A stretch of DNA of 8,431 nt from T1SED10-198M sp003554345 [NCBI: Candidatus Sumerlaeota bacterium]. GTDB lineage: Bacteria > Sumerlaeota > T1SED10-198M. The DNA lies in contig PWGE01000207.1 in the NCBI GenBank assembly GCA_003554345.1, positions 1 to 8,431 on the forward strand. Direction: 5' to 3'. Made by a program: the position numbers and the translations under genes. Positions 6,537-8,431 of the stretch are shown here, piece after piece; within the stretch, counting starts at the first letter, position 1; every line of letters starts with the position of its first letter. The notes below the pieces were generated by a model. The model searched no databases. It had not been told where the DNA came from and saw nothing but the letters and a program-made list of their open reading frames with translations.

Positions 6537-6785
6537 AAAAGAAATGAGAAATCCCTGAAAAAGATTGCATCACGTAAAGTAAATAGGAGTCAGAAGTCAG
6601 TAGACAGGAGTCAGAATGGGGATTACAGAGAAAAAGAACAGAAAAAGATTTGCCTCATGCTCGCCAGGCCCGCAAAGAAATGCAGAAAGAATGCAAATCC
6701 GTCAGATGCAAACTTTCAGGAAGATGTAAATCTTTTGGAAAAAGAGAGAAAACCCGGAATAAGATTGCATCACGCAAGAGCTTGT
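6537..6785 (+). repeat. Modular purine-rich intergenic repeat, locus 4 (one full unit plus)
   Basis: This is the clearest unit of the family. AAGATTGCATCACG occurs at 6561-6574 and again at 6761-6774, exactly 200 bases apart. Between them, in order, are four heptamers and GAATGGG (6586-6620), GATTACAGAGAAAAAGAACA, an A-like phrase CTCGCCAGGCCCGCAAAG at 6660-6677, the B phrase GCAAATCCGTCAGA with ACTTTCAGGAAGAT at 6693-6724, and the C phrase TCTTTTGGAAAAAGAGAG with AAACCCGGAA at 6731-6759. It starts 12 bases after the lipoprotein stop codon. From 6786 to 7001 the DNA is AT-rich and I see nothing in it. Confidence 0.8.
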
Positions 6786-7001
6786 AAAAACCGAAGTTTA
6801 AGATTGTTATAAAACCCGGCTATGGGCTATGATGAAAAAACATAAATCCGTATCGCCAGTATGCATAAAAGAAATATACCCTTAATTATTTTGCCTGATT
6901 AACTTACACGGATAAATCTTACATCCTTTTTAAGTCATTATTTTTGTAATTCTTTTTATAAAGATTTTCCCAACTACTATCTATTCTCTTAATTTATCAC
7001 C

Positions 7002-7139
7002 TCATCTTAAAGTGCCGGTTCGCAGGTAATGTCTGGATGCTTCAAGCCCTTCTACCCAGTATTTGCAGTTGTAATTTTGAGCTATATATGTTTGCTCCCT
7101 GTTTTTATTGAGAACAATATGCCCGAATATTTTTCCCAT
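7002..7139 (-). CDS. Small unrecognised ORF, 45 residues
   Basis: The frame starts at ATG (7137-7139) and ends at TGA (7002-7004). The peptide begins MGKIFGHIVLNKNREQTYIA, continues with QNYNCKYWVEGLEASRHYLR and ends TGTLR. Its composition is protein-like, with Trp, Cys, His and several Tyr, unlike the lysine- or phenylalanine-rich frames from the repeats. An in-frame stop lies three codons upstream of the ATG, and no ribosome binding site is visible. It lies about 100 bases downstream of the metallophosphoesterase on the same strand. I do not recognise a family. It may be a genuine small protein or the tail of a larger decayed gene. Confidence 0.35.
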   Translation of the reverse strand: MGKIFGHIVLNKNREQTYIAQNYNCKYWVEGLEASRHYLRTGTLR

Positions 7140-7242
7140 TATTATTTATCTGGATAACGGTAAATTTTAAGAAAAGTCCGATTTTTAACTTATAAAGAAC
7201 TTCATGCTTAATATTATGTCGTATTAGAATCCAGGTAAGACT

Positions 7243-8043
7243 TTATTCCCATTCAAAAACCTTTTGAATGACTGGAGAACCATATACAGCAGCTCCGGTA
7301 TATACTATGAGATTTGGTAATATTTGAGTTTTTCCCCCTCCATGGGTGTGTCCACAAAGTACGGTCATCTTTTTATGAGGATGTTGAATCATTGCATTTT
7401 TGAGAACCGTTCCCGTGGCTTTACAGGCAAAGAAAGGCAACCAATGAGCATTCCCTGGTTTACCCTTGTATAATGAGGCTTCCCTGAAGGGTGGAACATG
7501 AGTTAAGACAACAATATGTTCTGAATTGGAAAGAGCTTCCGGGAGAACCTTTTTCAAATGAGAAGCCCCCTCTTCCCCGAGTGTTTGTATTTTCTGTAAT
7601 AGTCTTTTCTTCGAGAGTCTTTTCAGTTCAGCAATCAATTTAAAATCATTTAACTGTACATGAGATTGATAAAATTCCCCCAGGCGTCCGTCTCCCCATC
7701 CTTCATGTCCTATCAAGGCTGTTTTTTCTGTCAATTTTACCACCCCTGAGTTATGGAGCCAGAATAAATTATGCGAGGTATGTACGAATTCTTTTAGATT
7801 GGTTCTTACCTTTTCAATTGAACCAAAGTAATAATCATGGTTACCCAGTACAAAATAGATTTGTAAAGTAAGGGATTCCTGCATCTTTTTCAGATAATAT
7901 AACAAAGAGGGTGCTTGGGCTATATCACCGCCAACAAGAAGGCAGTCAGCATCCTGCTGTTGAAGTTCAGATAAAAATGATTGCAAATTTTCGTTGCTTA
8001 GAAATTCCAGATGAATGTCATTAATCCAGATTGCTCTTATCAT
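7243..8043 (-). CDS. Calcineurin-like metallophosphoesterase
   Basis: The 266-residue protein carries all metal-binding motifs of the calcineurin-like phosphoesterase fold: DIH at 9-11, GGDIA at 38-42, GNHDYY at 67-72, LTHVPPF at 180-186 and GHTHGG at 231-236. These bind a two-metal centre and activate water for phosphoester cleavage. An additional GHEGWGDGR stretch (112-120) is typical of some single-domain members. No signal peptide or membrane segment is present, so it is probably cytoplasmic. Family members act on nucleotides, nucleic acids, phosphoproteins or lipids, and the substrate cannot be decided here. The start at 8043 is chosen because DIH follows eight residues later, as in relatives; an AGAAAGG sits three bases before it, a short spacing. 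It is transcribed alone, opposite to the lipoprotein gene. Confidence 0.95.
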   Translation of the reverse strand: MIRAIWINDIHLEFLSNENLQSFLSELQQQDADCLLVGGDIAQAPSLLYYLKKMQESLTLQIYFVLGNHDYYFGSIEKVRTNLKEFVHTSHNLFWLHNSGVVKLTEKTALIGHEGWGDGRLGEFYQSHVQLNDFKLIAELKRLSKKRLLQKIQTLGEEGASHLKKVLPEALSNSEHIVVLTHVPPFREASLYKGKPGNAHWLPFFACKATGTVLKNAMIQHPHKKMTVLCGHTHGGGKTQILPNLIVYTGAAVYGSPVIQKVFEWE

Positions 8044-8091
8044 AGACCTTTCTTATAATACATGCTGAAAATAAGAATACCACCATTATTT

Positions 8092-8180
8092 AGTGATCAG
8101 CTGTCAGTATTCGACGTACAAATAATCCTGTAAAAGTTTTTTAAACTGCCAATGCACGCAGATGAACCACGATTACGAAA
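8092..8180. repeat. Possible relics of short-word intergenic repeats
   Basis: AGTGATCAGCTGTCAGTAT (8092-8110) and ACGCAGATGAACCACGATTA (8156-8175) resemble short-word intergenic repeats that I recall from other bacterial genomes. There is only one copy of each here, so the window itself cannot prove they are repeats. The rest of 8044-8353 holds no gene; it contains the phosphoesterase upstream region and otherwise nothing I can name. Confidence 0.3.
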
Positions 8181-8353
8181 GTATTAATAATGTTTGTGGC
8201 AGAGACCGGGCATTCCTCTCTATGGGTTGGTAATATCATTACAATATGTCTACTCCCCACCCCGATTTGAATATTTAAGGAACCGGCACATTACAGGTGA
8301 AAGGAAAATTCAGGCAAAGGCCACTTGTAATTTTACCGGTTTCTTTCGCAAGC

Positions 8354-8392
8354 AAAAAAAAAGGCGCCTTCGCTTTTTGCCGCGAAGGCGCC
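8354..8392 (-). terminator. Intrinsic terminator of the rRNA operon
   Basis: On the minus strand, GGCGCCTTCGC (8382-8392) pairs perfectly with GCGAAGGCGCC (8363-8373) around an eight-base loop, and nine T follow (8354-8362). It lies 12 bases after the approximate end of the 5S gene. This is a textbook strong rho-independent terminator and ends transcription coming from the right. Confidence 0.95.
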
Positions 8393-8404
8393 CGCATATC
8401 TCAA

Positions 8405-8431
8405 TCCGGCAACGACCTACTCTTCCGCTCC
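8405..8431 (-). rRNA. rrf: 5S rRNA, 3' end only (runs off the window)
   Basis: Read on the minus strand, the window edge gives GGAGCGGAAG, then AGTAGGTCGTTGCCGG. AGTAGGTCGTTGCC is the characteristic 3' end of bacterial 5S rRNA. The strong terminator right after it fits the end of an rRNA operon, with 23S and 16S expected further right. The exact mature 3' end (about 8404-8406) is estimated. Confidence 0.85.

Noticed and set aside
6830-6886. 18-codon plus-strand frame starting at ATGATGAAAAAA
   Set aside because: Very short, no ribosome binding site and no protein-like features.

Overview
The window looks like bacterial chromosome of moderate G+C content. It carries one housekeeping gene cluster, a few accessory genes, and unusually repeat-rich intergenic DNA. 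A spirochaete-like origin is my best guess. It rests on the style of the short-signal Kelch-like lipoprotein and the stand-alone DUF2156 protein, and it is an inference; nothing in the window fixes the phylum.

Layout, left to right. Positions 1-491 hold no gene and are filled by copies of a modular, purine-rich repeat. Positions 492-1465 (minus strand) are a RhuM-Fic type gene broken by an in-frame TAA and then a one-base frameshift. The RhuM part is still an open 235-residue frame, while the Fic part survives only as readable remains with its HPFxDGN(K)R core. Positions 1466-2089 contain short-period repeats, a direct-repeat pair and then a good argG promoter with a 17-bp dyad over its -35 region. 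Positions 2090-4921 (plus strand) form a probable operon: argG (argininosuccinate synthase), rdgB (house-cleaning nucleoside triphosphatase, overlapping argG by 8 bases) and a soluble DUF2156 protein. Positions 4922-5351 are another repeat locus followed by a sigma70-like promoter. Positions 5352-6524 encode a lipoprotein whose sequence reads as a six-bladed Kelch-like beta-propeller. Positions 6525-7001 start with another copy of the repeat, including a 200-bp period, and then become featureless AT-rich DNA. On the minus strand follow a small unrecognised ORF (7002-7139) and a calcineurin-like metallophosphoesterase (7243-8043). The right edge holds a strong intrinsic terminator and the last ~27 bases of a 5S rRNA gene, both on the minus strand, so an rRNA operon lies just beyond the window.

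The most unusual feature is the interspersed repeat. Four conserved phrases recur in several gene-free stretches, always on the same strand and in a consistent order: a tract around AAACCCGGAA then GATTGCATCACGC; one to four GRAGWCA heptamers closed by GAATGGG; CACGCGAAGCTCGCC-AAGCCCGCAAA; and GCAAATCCGCCAGA with TTTCAGGAAG. None is part of a convincing gene. The operon genes and the phosphoesterase appear intact. No CRISPR array, insertion sequence, tRNA or complete defence system is visible.
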